A stretch of DNA of 64,000 bases from Clostridiales bacterium (GTDB lineage Bacteria > Bacillota > Clostridia > Oscillospirales > Acutalibacteraceae): NCBI GenBank assembly GCA_022801595.1, contig JAAWSO010000002.1, positions 124,001-188,000 on the forward strand. The letters run 5' to 3'. Each line of letters opens with the position of its first letter. Position 1 is the stretch's first letter. This document shows, piece after piece, positions 34,168 through 42,214 of the stretch. A program made the position numbers and the translations under genes. Under the pieces are notes generated by a model. That model was given only the letters and a program-made list of their open reading frames with translations. It did not search any database and had not been told where the DNA came from.

Positions 34168-34390
34168 AATTATCCACCTCTTATGGAAAAAGGGCCGGAA
34201 AATGGCTTCCTGCACCAACCAGACTGGATAAGGATTCCAAAGCAAATCGTGCTGACTTCGCGAGGGTGCGGCGTTATCCCAACCGGCAAGGCGATTAGAA
34301 TATTACATAGATCACGCATCCTTACCCCAAAGGAAATTTTGTTGTATTCTATTCCCTCTGCCCCGCGGTTTTGGACAGAGGATTTTTTGT
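34168..34390 (+). promoter_or_regulatory. Structured 5' leader with terminator, candidate riboswitch of unknown class
   Basis: The leader is much more GC-rich than its flanks. Possible stems are GCCGG/CCGGC (34194-34198 with 34283-34287), GGATAA/TTATCC (34226-34231 with 34274-34279) and AATCG/CGATT. The last two overlap in extent and could alternate. It ends in CCTCTG...CAGAGG followed by ATTTTTTG (34355-34388), a terminator just before the ribosome site. I could not match it to a riboswitch class I know. Track ORFs here (34183-34455 plus, 34170-34409 minus) look incidental. Confidence 0.45.
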
Positions 34391-34447
34391 TTTTGGAAAA
34401 CCTTTTCAAGCAACTTCAAAATTTTTATGGAAAAAGGAGTTTTTGTT

Positions 34448-34711
34448 ATGAGTAATACAACCGATCACCGTATCGCCCTCATCGGGATTATCGCGGAAAG
34501 TCGAGATCAAACGGATGCCATCAACACCTTGTTATCGGAATATGGAGACTACATTGTGGGCAGAATGGGTATCCCTTATCGGGATCGGAAGCTGAATATT
34601 ATCAGCATTGTGATGGACGCCCCCAACGATCAAATCAGCGCTTTGTCCGGTAAGCTTGGTATGCTGGACGGGATTAGCGTCAAGACCGTGTATTCAAAAG
34701 TCGAGGGATAA
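34448..34711 (+). CDS. TM1266-like regulator of the iron-only hydrogenase system
   Basis: The 87-residue protein (MSNTTDHRIALIGIIAESRDQTDAINTLLSEYGDYIVGRMG) has the ACT-like fold of the small TM1266 family, found beside hydE, hydG and hydF. I start it at the ATG at 34448, about eight bases after AAGGAG. Family members are assumed to be regulators from context; a ligand is not known. It leads directly into hydG. Confidence 0.82.
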   Translation: MSNTTDHRIALIGIIAESRDQTDAINTLLSEYGDYIVGRMGIPYRDRKLNIISIVMDAPNDQISALSGKLGMLDGISVKTVYSKVEG

Positions 34712-34751
34712 GCTAGTCTGATTTTTACAACAAAATAAGGAAGAGGGATGT

Positions 34752-36176
34752 GTGTCTATGTATAATGTCAAGTCAAAAGTAGCTGCCGAATTTATTGATG
34801 ACAATGAAATTTTAGAAACCTTGGAATATGCCAAACAAAATAAAAGCAACCGGGAATTGATTTCTGGGCTGTTGGAACGGGCCAAGGACTGCAAAGGGCT
34901 AACGCACCGGGAAGCTGCTGTTCTTCTGGAATGCGACCAGGAAGACTTGAATCGTCAGATGGAGGCCCTGGCTAAAGAGATCAAGCAAAAATTTTACGGA
35001 AACCGGATTGTTATGTTCGCCCCTTTGTATCTCTCGAACTATTGCATCAATGGCTGTACTTATTGCCCGTACCATTTTAAAAATAAAAACATTTGCCGCA
35101 AGAAGCTGACTCAGGAGGAAATCCGCCAGGAGGTGATTGCCCTCCAGGATATGGGCCATAAGCGTCTGGCCTTGGAAGCGGGAGAAGATCCAGTTCATAA
35201 CCCGATTGAATACATTTTGGAGAGCATTGAAACCATTTATAGTATCAAACATAAAAATGGAGCGATCCGCCGGGTAAACGTAAATATTGCCGCCACCACC
35301 GTGGAGAATTATCGGAAACTGCACGACGCTGGGATCGGCACCTATATCTTGTTCCAGGAAACCTATCATAAGGAAACCTATGAAAAACTGCATCCTACCG
35401 GCCCAAAACACAATTATGCCTACCATACGGAGGCTATGGACCGGGCTATGGAAGCGGGCATCGACGATGTGGGGATCGGCGTACTGTTCGGCCTCAATCT
35501 TTACCGCTACGATTTCGTCGGCCTGCTCATGCACGCGGAGCATTTGGAAGCCGCAATGGGAGTGGGCCCTCACACCATCAGCGTACCTCGGATCCGTCCT
35601 GCGGATGACATCAATCCTGAGGACTTTCCCGATGCGATCAGTGATGATTTGTTTGCGAAAATTGTTGCTGTCCTGCGCATTGCTGTGCCATATACCGGCA
35701 TGATTATTTCTACTCGGGAATCCCAAAAGTCCCGGGAGCGGGTGTTGGATTTAGGCGTTTCCCAGATCAGCGGTGGTTCCCGAACCAGCGTCGGCGGCTA
35801 TGTGGACGAGGAGCCGGAGGAGGAGAATTCCGCCCAGTTTGATTTGAGCGATACCAGGACTTTGGACGAGATTGTCAATTGGCTGCTGACTTTGGGGTAT
35901 ATCCCTAGCTTCTGTACCGCCTGTTATCGGGAAGGGCGTACCGGCGACCGGTTTATGCAATTGGTGAAATCCGGGCAGATTGCCAACTGCTGCCAACCCA
36001 ATGCCTTGATGACCCTCAAGGAATATTTAGAGGACTATGCCTCCGAGGATACCCGAAGCAAGGGGGAGGCGGTGATCGCGGAGGAGATGGAGCGTGTGCC
36101 GAATCCGAAAGTTAAGGAAATCGCCACCAGGTATTTGCAGGAAATGAAGGAAGGGAAACGGGATTTCCGTTTCTAA
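34752..36176 (+). CDS. hydG: HydG, radical SAM tyrosine lyase for H-cluster assembly
   Basis: HydG cleaves tyrosine to make the CO and cyanide ligands of the [FeFe]-hydrogenase active site. The radical SAM cluster motif is CINGCTYCPYH (C-x3-C-x2-C). The C-terminal cluster motif is FCTACYREGRTGDRFMQLVKSGQIANCCQPNAL. ALEAGEDPVHNPIEYILE and ISVPRIRPADD are also typical. The length of 474 residues is normal. Two starts are possible, GTG at 34752 and ATG at 34758. HydE is not in the window. Confidence 0.95.
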   Translation: MSMYNVKSKVAAEFIDDNEILETLEYAKQNKSNRELISGLLERAKDCKGLTHREAAVLLECDQEDLNRQMEALAKEIKQKFYGNRIVMFAPLYLSNYCINGCTYCPYHFKNKNICRKKLTQEEIRQEVIALQDMGHKRLALEAGEDPVHNPIEYILESIETIYSIKHKNGAIRRVNVNIAATTVENYRKLHDAGIGTYILFQETYHKETYEKLHPTGPKHNYAYHTEAMDRAMEAGIDDVGIGVLFGLNLYRYDFVGLLMHAEHLEAAMGVGPHTISVPRIRPADDINPEDFPDAISDDLFAKIVAVLRIAVPYTGMIISTRESQKSRERVLDLGVSQISGGSRTSVGGYVDEEPEEENSAQFDLSDTRTLDEIVNWLLTLGYIPSFCTACYREGRTGDRFMQLVKSGQIANCCQPNALMTLKEYLEDYASEDTRSKGEAVIAEEMERVPNPKVKEIATRYLQEMKEGKRDFRF

Positions 36177-36207
36177 CAGGAGTCTGGCAAGGAAGGGAGG
36201 AACCAAG

Positions 36208-37407
36208 ATGGAATTGCAACAGACCCCTGGCGCCAATCGGCTGCATATTGGAATTTTTGGCCGGCGAAACAGCGGGAAATCCTCGCTGATCAATGCCATC
36301 ACCCAACAGGAGATCGCATTGGTCAGCCAGGTGGCTGGCACCACAACGGATCCAGTTTATAAGGCTATGGAAATTCCAGGCATTGGTCCTTGTATGCTGA
36401 TTGATACCGCGGGATTTGACGACGAGGGGGATTTGGGCGCCATGCGGGTGGAGAAAACCCGGGCGGCTCTGGCTAAAACAGATGTGGCGATTCTGGTGTT
36501 TTCTCAGCTCGACCTGAGCCGGGAAGCGGAGTGGGTTGCCGCCCTGCGCCAAAAGAAAACCCCGATTTTGGCTGTGATCAGTCAACGGGACGTGCGGACG
36601 GAAGCAGAGATTGTAGCTTTGCAGCAGGCGGTGCGGGAACACTTTTCCCTGGAGCCTCTGTTGGTAAGCGCCAAAGAAGGCGCTGGGATTTCCCAAATCA
36701 AAGATGAAATTCTAAGGGCGATGCCGGAAGATTTTGAAATGGCCAGTATCACCGGCCATTTGGTGTCGCCGCACGATGTGGTTTTGCTGGTAATGCCCCA
36801 AGATATCCAAGCCCCCAAAGGCCGTCTGATCTTGCCGCAAGTCCAGACCATCCGGGATTTGCTGGATCATCAATGCGTGGTGATGAGCGCCACAGCGGAT
36901 CAGTTGGAAACGGCTTTGGCTGCCCTGGAAAAGCCGCCCAGCTTGATTATTACCGATTCCCAGGTATTTCCTTTTGTGTTTGAGCGCAAACCAGAGGAAA
37001 GCCGGCTGACGTCCTTTTCCATTCTGCTGGCTGCTTATAAAGGGGACTTATCCGCTTTTGTGACAGGGGCCAAGGCGATTGACACCCTAACCGAACAGTC
37101 CCGGGTATTGATTGCGGAAGCCTGTACCCATGCGCCGCTGAGTGAAGATATTGGGCGGGTAAAAATTCCTGCCATGCTGCGCAAACGGTTTGGTTCAGGC
37201 TTACAGGTGGATTTGGTTAGTGGAGCGGATTTTCCGCAAGATGTTTCCTCCTACGACCTGATTATCCATTGCGGAGCCTGTATGTTCAACCGTAAACATG
37301 TGCTGTCCCGCGTGGAGCAAGCCAAACAGCAAGGGACGCCAATTTGCAATTACGGCGTTGTCATTGCTAAGTTGACTGGGATTTTAGATCATGTTTTCTT
37401 AGGTTAG
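36208..37407 (+). CDS. hydF: HydF, GTPase scaffold for [FeFe]-hydrogenase maturation
   Basis: HydF carries the two-iron precursor of the H-cluster to the hydrogenase. The N-terminal GTPase domain has GRRNSGKSSLINAI, VAGTTTDPVYKAMEI and LIDTAGFDDEGDLG. The C-terminal domain has the iron-sulfur ligand set in EACTHAPLSED and IIHCGACMFNRKHVLSR. The 399-residue length is normal. It follows hydG by 31 bases. The hydrogenase structural gene is not in this window. Confidence 0.95.
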   Translation: MELQQTPGANRLHIGIFGRRNSGKSSLINAITQQEIALVSQVAGTTTDPVYKAMEIPGIGPCMLIDTAGFDDEGDLGAMRVEKTRAALAKTDVAILVFSQLDLSREAEWVAALRQKKTPILAVISQRDVRTEAEIVALQQAVREHFSLEPLLVSAKEGAGISQIKDEILRAMPEDFEMASITGHLVSPHDVVLLVMPQDIQAPKGRLILPQVQTIRDLLDHQCVVMSATADQLETALAALEKPPSLIITDSQVFPFVFERKPEESRLTSFSILLAAYKGDLSAFVTGAKAIDTLTEQSRVLIAEACTHAPLSEDIGRVKIPAMLRKRFGSGLQVDLVSGADFPQDVSSYDLIIHCGACMFNRKHVLSRVEQAKQQGTPICNYGVVIAKLTGILDHVFLG

Positions 37408-37460
37408 GAAACGGGTCATTCTTTTCACCTGTGAGAAAGAGAACTAGTCAAAGAAACTGA

Positions 37461-37494
37461 AAAGCGCACAGAGAAACTTCTCTCTGTGCGCTTT
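37461..37494. terminator. Bidirectional terminator after hydF
   Basis: AAAGCGCACAGAGA and TCTCTGTGCGCTTT form a perfect 14-bp stem with a six-base loop. T residues follow on the plus strand, and T residues follow on the minus strand after the PadR gene stop at its edge. Confidence 0.85.
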
Positions 37495-37824
37495 TTAATT
37501 CTCTAAGGTACGGAAAAACGCAAGAAGGCCGTCATGAATGGAGAGGTACTGTTGTTTCAGTTCCTGAAAGTTGGCGAAGCCTTTTGGTTCGATGTGGTAA
37601 TACACGCCGGTTTTCCGCTTACCGATCAGTTCCTCGTGGTCAGACACCAAACCCTGTTTTTTCATACGATATAGGATGGGATACATGGAGCAAGGGGAGA
37701 ATTTTAGCGTTCCATTGGTGGACTTGGAAATTTCCTGACAAAGCTGAGAAGCATACATGTCCTGCTTGGTTAACAGTCCTAGCAACAGCATGGTGGAAGT
37801 CACCCGCTTCATTTCATTCAGCAT
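37495..37824 (-). CDS. PadR-family transcription regulator
   Basis: The 109-residue protein has the PadR winged helix: LLLGLLTKQDMYASQLCQEISKSTNGTLKFSPCSMYPILYRMKKQGLVSDHEE and GVYYHIEPKGFANFQELKQQY. It lacks the long C-terminal helix of larger family members. I use the ATG at 37824, ten bases after AAGGAG; the track's GTG is only one base from it. It overlaps the upstream XRE gene by 11 bases and is probably co-expressed with it. No target gene is evident. Confidence 0.85.
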   Translation of the reverse strand: MLNEMKRVTSTMLLLGLLTKQDMYASQLCQEISKSTNGTLKFSPCSMYPILYRMKKQGLVSDHEELIGKRKTGVYYHIEPKGFANFQELKQQYLSIHDGLLAFFRTLEN

Positions 37825-38194
37825 CTTGAGCACGCTCCTTTTTATTCTGTTGGGCTAAAAATTCGGCAAATTCTAAAAGTTCGCTCTGTTTGGTCTGAGG
37901 CAAGGTGCGGTAATAGCAAATGATTTGCTGTTCCTTTTTTTGGAGATCTGTGCTGCAATTTTTTTTTTCGGTATTTTCGTTTGCATCAAACTGAAAAAAT
38001 TCCTCCAATGTCACGTGGAATATTTTCACTAAAATCAGTAGAGTCGGAATATCCGGTGAGGTAAATCCGGTTTCATAGTAGGAATAGGTGGAGCGATTTA
38101 TGCCGAGAACATTTGCGATTTGCTGCTGGGTGAAACCACGTTCCTTACGCAGTTGGCGGAGTCGATGACAGATTTTAGGATTTAGATTTTCCAA
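37814..38194 (-). CDS. XRE-family helix-turn-helix protein
   Basis: Residues 8-65 form a Cro/CI-type helix-turn-helix (RLRQLRKERGFTQQQIANVLGINRSTYSYYETGFTSPDIPTLLILVKIF). The C-terminal 55 residues are charged and helical (LQKKEQQIICYYRTLPQTKQSELLEFAEFLAQQ). The start is a TTG with AGGA close by. It is paired with the PadR gene. The region is AT-richer than the metabolic operons on both sides, which suggests acquired DNA. Confidence 0.82.
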   Translation of the reverse strand: MENLNPKICHRLRQLRKERGFTQQQIANVLGINRSTYSYYETGFTSPDIPTLLILVKIFHVTLEEFFQFDANENTEKKNCSTDLQKKEQQIICYYRTLPQTKQSELLEFAEFLAQQNKKERAQDAE

Positions 38195-38379
38195 ATTTTA
38201 TCCTACCTTTTCATTCATTTATCATATTTTGAGAGCTTTTTTTGGTCAATTTGATATTTTAAAAATACATTTTTTAAATAAAGTATAATTTAACAAGGTA
38301 AAAAAGTCAAAATAAATTCCTTGATAATGCATAATTTAGAAAAAACGATGCTAAAATTATACAAGGAGTGATTTTGATT

Positions 38380-38688
38380 ATGTTTGAAGATTTATTCTAT
38401 AAAAGACTCACACAGCTTCGGATGGAAAAAGGTGTATCCGCAAGAGATATGAGTTTATCCATTGGACAAAGTCCAAGTTATATTAATGGATTAGAAAATC
38501 GACATAGTCTTCCAGCAATGGATAGTTTCTTTAATATTTGTGATTATTTCCACATTACTCCAAAAGAATTTTTTAATGATGGAGTAGAAGCTCCCACAAA
38601 ACTGCAAGAAGCGTTAAAAGCATTGGAACCCTTGAGCGCAGAGCAGCTTTCTCATATTATTGCTATTGCAAAAGATATGAAGAGGTAA
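38380..38688 (+). CDS. Small XRE-family helix-turn-helix protein
   Basis: The 102 residues from the ATG at 38380 (AAGGAG eleven bases upstream) contain FYKRLTQLRMEKGVSARDMSLSIGQSPSYINGLENRHSLPAMDSFFNICDYFHITPKEFF. This is a full helix-turn-helix domain, followed by a short helical tail. Codon use is strongly AT-biased compared with hydF or ilvB. A perfect 19-bp hairpin starts at its stop codon. The target is unknown. Confidence 0.8.
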   Translation: MFEDLFYKRLTQLRMEKGVSARDMSLSIGQSPSYINGLENRHSLPAMDSFFNICDYFHITPKEFFNDGVEAPTKLQEALKALEPLSAEQLSHIIAIAKDMKR

Positions 38689-38736
38689 TACACCTCGGTA
38701 AAGTTACTAAAAATATGGTAACTTTACCGAGGTGTA
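38689..38736 (+). terminator. Perfect 19-bp hairpin after the XRE gene
   Basis: TACACCTCGGTAAAGTTAC and GTAACTTTACCGAGGTGTA are perfect reverse complements around a ten-base loop. No T tract follows (ATTGTCG), so it may be an RNA-stabilising end, an inverted repeat of a lost element or a weak terminator. Confidence 0.6.
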
Positions 38737-38992
38737 TTGTCGATTAGTTACATTTTATATAGTGTTTCAGGAAAAAATTAACCAATTATATGAAAGTTCC
38801 CGTAGAAAATGGATATTAATATTTCAATTCGCTTAAGGATTTGTTTCCAGTGTAGGGTGGAAGATATTGATAGAAAATCAGAAGCTATGATTCGATGATT
38901 AAGATTTTGGGTTTGTTTCCTACCATATAATTTATCATAATTTTATCAAAAAGTCTATATATCGTCTTATTAATTGGCTGAAAAAATTTACA
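38737..38992. other. AT-rich noncoding stretch between two XRE genes
   Basis: About 250 very AT-rich bases without a convincing open frame on either strand. The track ORF at 38885-39112 minus runs through the next gene and looks like a shadow. It probably carries promoter elements for the gene at 38993. Confidence 0.4.
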
Positions 38993-39274
38993 ATGAAAAG
39001 AAACGATAATAATGGAACTGAGATGAAACATGTGGATGTCTGTCAAGCAATCGCGGAACGATTTTTGCAATTGTGTAAAGAAAAAAATACAAATCCCAAT
39101 AAGCTGGCGCAATGGTCTGGGGTTCCACCCTCTACATTGAAAAGTATTTTATACGGAACAAGTAAAAATCCTGGCGCTGTTACCATAAAAAAACTTTGCG
39201 ATGGTTTGGGAATTTCGATGGCGGAGTTTTTTGATTGCGAGCTTTTTTATCAATTGGAACAAGAAATTCGATAA
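38993..39274 (+). CDS. Small XRE-type helix-turn-helix protein
   Basis: The frame gives 93 residues with a helix-turn-helix in residues 15-80 (VCQAIAERFLQLCKEKNTNPNKLAQWSGVPPSTLKSILYGTSKNPGAVTIKKLCDGLGISMAEFFD). Two starts are possible, ATG at 38993 with a poor ribosome site or ATG at 39023 with GGA nearby. It is the third XRE-like gene within 1.5 kb. Function is unknown. Confidence 0.72.
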   Translation: MKRNDNNGTEMKHVDVCQAIAERFLQLCKEKNTNPNKLAQWSGVPPSTLKSILYGTSKNPGAVTIKKLCDGLGISMAEFFDCELFYQLEQEIR

Positions 39275-39339
39275 GGATTTAAGAGAGTTAATTTCCCTAA
39301 AAAATATTAGATATTTCGTGAAAATTTTCGACAAGCAGC

Positions 39340-39501
39340 ATGGGAGTATTAGTAGATATGGGCGCGCTGTCTTTTTACTTTGCCTGCTTTTACTATATTA
39401 AGAATGACCAATTTGCTTCAAACCGGATTTCTCTCTGGACGAAACTTTTATGTTTCCTTGTTGGAAGCATTGGGAGTGGGACGAAGCTTTTGAATGCCTA
39501 A
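39340..39501 (+). CDS. Possible 53-residue hydrophobic small protein
   Basis: This frame is too short for the ORF track. It reads MGVLVDMGALSFYFACFYYIKND...LWTKLLCFLVGSIGSGTKLLNA, with two hydrophobic stretches separated by a polar loop, as in a small membrane protein. No good ribosome site precedes it and I know no family for it. It could be a real membrane microprotein or chance. Confidence 0.25.
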   Translation: MGVLVDMGALSFYFACFYYIKNDQFASNRISLWTKLLCFLVGSIGSGTKLLNA

Positions 39502-39585
39502 GCATAAGAAAATTTTTCTGTTCCGCGAAACGAGGTACGAGCACATGGGGGAACGCAATGGTGGTTCACCGCCTAAAAATTTCTC

Positions 39586-39614
39586 TTGACAAACACGGGA
39601 GAAAGGAATATTCT
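39586..39614 (+). promoter_or_regulatory. Sigma-A promoter of the ilv operon
   Basis: Perfect TTGACA, 17 bases, then TATTCT. Transcription would start near 39621 and run into the T-box leader. Confidence 0.7.
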
Positions 39615-39624
39615 ATATAATAAC

Positions 39625-39917
39625 ATAAGAAACACACAAAATGCGTCGATAGGGAACACACACAGGGATTCCTGATTGCAGAGAGCCGTCGGTAGGTGCG
39701 AGGCGGTGCAGCCCCGGTGTTACATCCCCCTGGAGCAGGCAGCAGAACCGCCCTTTTTCTAAATGGTTAGTAAGCGTCGCCCGGTTTCCCTCCGTTATCG
39801 GGGAATGCATTGCTAGATGCAGCGAAGTGGCCGCTTTTGAGCGGCAAGTAGAGTGGTACCGCGGAGATTCCGGTCTTCGTCTCTGGAAATTGGAGACGAA
39901 GACCGTTTTATTTTTTC
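39625..39917 (+). promoter_or_regulatory. T-box leader of the ilv operon with terminator
   Basis: The T-box signature AGAGTGGTACCGCG at 39850-39863 binds the free acceptor end of an uncharged tRNA. A 13-bp terminator stem CGGTCTTCGTCTC/GAGACGAAGACCG with a T-rich tail follows at 39871-39917. Upstream lies the stem I region with AGAGAG. ATC in TTACATCCCC is my candidate specifier codon, which would fit isoleucine and the downstream genes, but this needs structural alignment. When tRNA-Ile is uncharged the operon should be expressed. Confidence 0.88.
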
Positions 39918-39957
39918 GCAAGCCAGAAAAATCAAATTTTATAAAGGAGAATCCATT

Positions 39958-41679
39958 ATGCTGTTAACAGGTGCTCAAATCATTATGGAATGCTTGTTGG
40001 AACAACAGGTCGATACGGTCTTTGGCTATCCCGGCGGAGCCGTGCTGAATATTTATGACGCTCTTTACGAGTATAGCGATCAGATCAACCACATTTGTAC
40101 TGCCCACGAACAGGGCGCCGCCCATGCTGCTGACGGTTACGCTCGTTCCAGTGGGAAAACCGGCGTGTGTATCGCTACCTCTGGTCCTGGAGCGACCAAT
40201 TTAGTCACCGGGATTGCTACCGCTTACATGGACTCTGTTCCAATGGTGGCCATTACTGGCAACGTAAATTTGAATCTTTTGGGCCTAGATAGTTTCCAGG
40301 AGGTAGACATCACCGGCATCACGATGCCGATTACCAAGCATAACTTTCTGGTCAAGAAGGTGGAGTATTTAGCCGATACCCTGCGCCATGCTTTCCGCAT
40401 TGCAAACGAAGGGCGGAAAGGCCCGGTTCTGGTGGATATCCCCAAGGACATCACCGCCCAGAAATGTGAGTTTACGCCGGTAAAGGATGTAGTGCATCAG
40501 AAATTTGACGAGGCCGCAGAGCATGCTATGCATCTTCCTGTAGCAAAACCCGCGGAGGCTCCCAAAGAATGCCGTCTGAAAAAAGCCTTAGAGCTGCTGC
40601 AAAATAGCAAACGCCCGTTCCTTTATACCGGTGGTGGCTTGTTGGCCGCGGAAGCTTCTTCGGAATTGGCGGAACTGGCGGAAAAATTGGACGCTCCAGT
40701 TTCCTCCTCCCTCATGTGTCAGGGCGGTTTTGACCAGTCCAGCCCTCGTTATCTGGGTATGCTTGGCATGCATGGAACCATGAGCTCTGCCCAAGCCTTG
40801 AAGAACTGCGATTTGTTTGTCGCAGTCGGCACCCGTTTTTCCGACCGTGTGATCTGCAATTCCGGTTTATTCGCCAAACATTGCCCGATCATTCAGGTTG
40901 ATATCGACCCGGCGGAATTTGATAAGAATATTGGAGTCAATGTAAAACTGTGCGGCGACGCAAAAGAAATTTTGACCATCCTCAATGCCCGCCTACCACA
41001 ACAGTCCCATCCAGAATGGATGGCGGAAATTTCCAGTTGGAAAAAGGAGTATCCTCTGCGCCAGGTAACCAAAAATGAAAATGGCGTCACCCCACAGATG
41101 GTTCTGGAAGCCCTCCACGACCTGACCGGCAGGGAGTCGATTCTTACCACGGAAGTTGGCCAGCATCAGATGTGGGCGGCTCAATTCTATGAATTCCAGC
41201 GGCCCCGCCAGTTTATCACCTCCGGCGGCTTGGGCACCATGGGTTTTGGCCTAGGCGCCGCTCTGGGCGCTCAAATGGCGAATCCAGATCGCAAAGTGAT
41301 CAATATCGCTGGCGACGGCAGTTTTCACATGAACTGTAATGAGTTGTCTACCGCCGTGAAATATAACATTCCAATTGTAGAATTGATTTTGGACAATACG
41401 GTGCTGGGTATGGTGCGCCAATGGCAAAAGCTGTTTTATGACCACCGTTTTTCTCAGACTACCCTGGATAAGGCGACCAATTATGAAAAGCTGGCGGAGG
41501 CGTTTGGTTTGAAGGCCTACACCATTGCGAAGAAGGAAGAGATTGCGCCGGTTCTGAAAGAAGCTTTGTCTCAGAAAGGGCCGGTTTTGGTTCACTGTTA
41601 CATTGATAAGGATATCAACGTATTGCCAATGGTGCCTGCAGGAGCTTCGGCGGAGGAACCAATTTTGGAAATGGAATAA
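39958..41679 (+). CDS. ilvB: IlvB, acetolactate synthase large subunit
   Basis: IlvB is the thiamine-diphosphate catalytic subunit that makes acetolactate and acetohydroxybutyrate for valine, leucine and isoleucine. Motifs are VFGYPGGAVLNIYDAL, CTAHEQGAAHAADGYARSSGK with the catalytic glutamate, and the cofactor motif INIAGDGSFHMNCNELSTAVKYNIPI. From the ATG at 39958, after AAAGGAG, it has 573 residues, the usual length. The track's earlier start reads through the T-box terminator and is wrong. Confidence 0.96.
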   Translation: MLLTGAQIIMECLLEQQVDTVFGYPGGAVLNIYDALYEYSDQINHICTAHEQGAAHAADGYARSSGKTGVCIATSGPGATNLVTGIATAYMDSVPMVAITGNVNLNLLGLDSFQEVDITGITMPITKHNFLVKKVEYLADTLRHAFRIANEGRKGPVLVDIPKDITAQKCEFTPVKDVVHQKFDEAAEHAMHLPVAKPAEAPKECRLKKALELLQNSKRPFLYTGGGLLAAEASSELAELAEKLDAPVSSSLMCQGGFDQSSPRYLGMLGMHGTMSSAQALKNCDLFVAVGTRFSDRVICNSGLFAKHCPIIQVDIDPAEFDKNIGVNVKLCGDAKEILTILNARLPQQSHPEWMAEISSWKKEYPLRQVTKNENGVTPQMVLEALHDLTGRESILTTEVGQHQMWAAQFYEFQRPRQFITSGGLGTMGFGLGAALGAQMANPDRKVINIAGDGSFHMNCNELSTAVKYNIPIVELILDNTVLGMVRQWQKLFYDHRFSQTTLDKATNYEKLAEAFGLKAYTIAKKEEIAPVLKEALSQKGPVLVHCYIDKDINVLPMVPAGASAEEPILEME

Positions 41680-41692
41680 GGAGGAACACACC

Positions 41693-42187
41693 ATGAGTTA
41701 CCACGATAATACGGAACGCGACTATGTATTGTCTGTTTTGGCGCAGAATAATTCCGGGGTTTTGCTGCGGATTGCCGGCCTGTTCAGCCGCCGCTGCTAC
41801 AACATCAAAAGCATTGTGGCCGCCCAGACCGAAGACGCCGCTCATTCTCAAATGATCATTGTGGTTCAGGGGGATGACCGGATTGTTCGCCAGGTGGATA
41901 AGCAGCTGAGTAAACTGGTGGAGGTGGAGCAGGTTACTGTGCTCAATGACGACAGCGCCGTGGTACGGGAGCACCTGTTGATGAAGGTGGAGCGTACCGC
42001 CGCCACCACAGATCATTTGATGGCGATTGCCAACGTGTTCCATGCTAATGTGCTGAACGTAACCGAGAACAACATGATTGTGGAGTTGACTGGCAGCGCT
42101 CAGACTTTGAATTCCTTTGTGGAGTGCTATAAGCCATACAAGATCCAAAAGATTCTGCGCACTGGTTCCATGGCCATGGAGAAATAA
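41693..42187 (+). CDS. ilvN: IlvN, acetolactate synthase regulatory subunit
   Basis: The 164-residue subunit carries an N-terminal ACT domain (YVLSVLAQNNSGVLLRIAGLFSRRCYNIKSIVAAQTED) that binds valine for feedback control, and the C-terminal domain that activates IlvB. AAGGAGG stands nine bases before the ATG at 41693. The track start at 41603 lies inside ilvB and is not used. It follows ilvB by 13 bases. Confidence 0.95.
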   Translation: MSYHDNTERDYVLSVLAQNNSGVLLRIAGLFSRRCYNIKSIVAAQTEDAAHSQMIIVVQGDDRIVRQVDKQLSKLVEVEQVTVLNDDSAVVREHLLMKVERTAATTDHLMAIANVFHANVLNVTENNMIVELTGSAQTLNSFVECYKPYKIQKILRTGSMAMEK

Positions 42188-42214
42188 ACAACAAGCGATA
42201 GGGAGATTGACAAG

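Noticed and set aside
34183-34455. 90-residue ORF in the hydrogenase leader
   Set aside because: No ribosome site, contains the terminator hairpin and overlaps the start of the TM1266-like gene.
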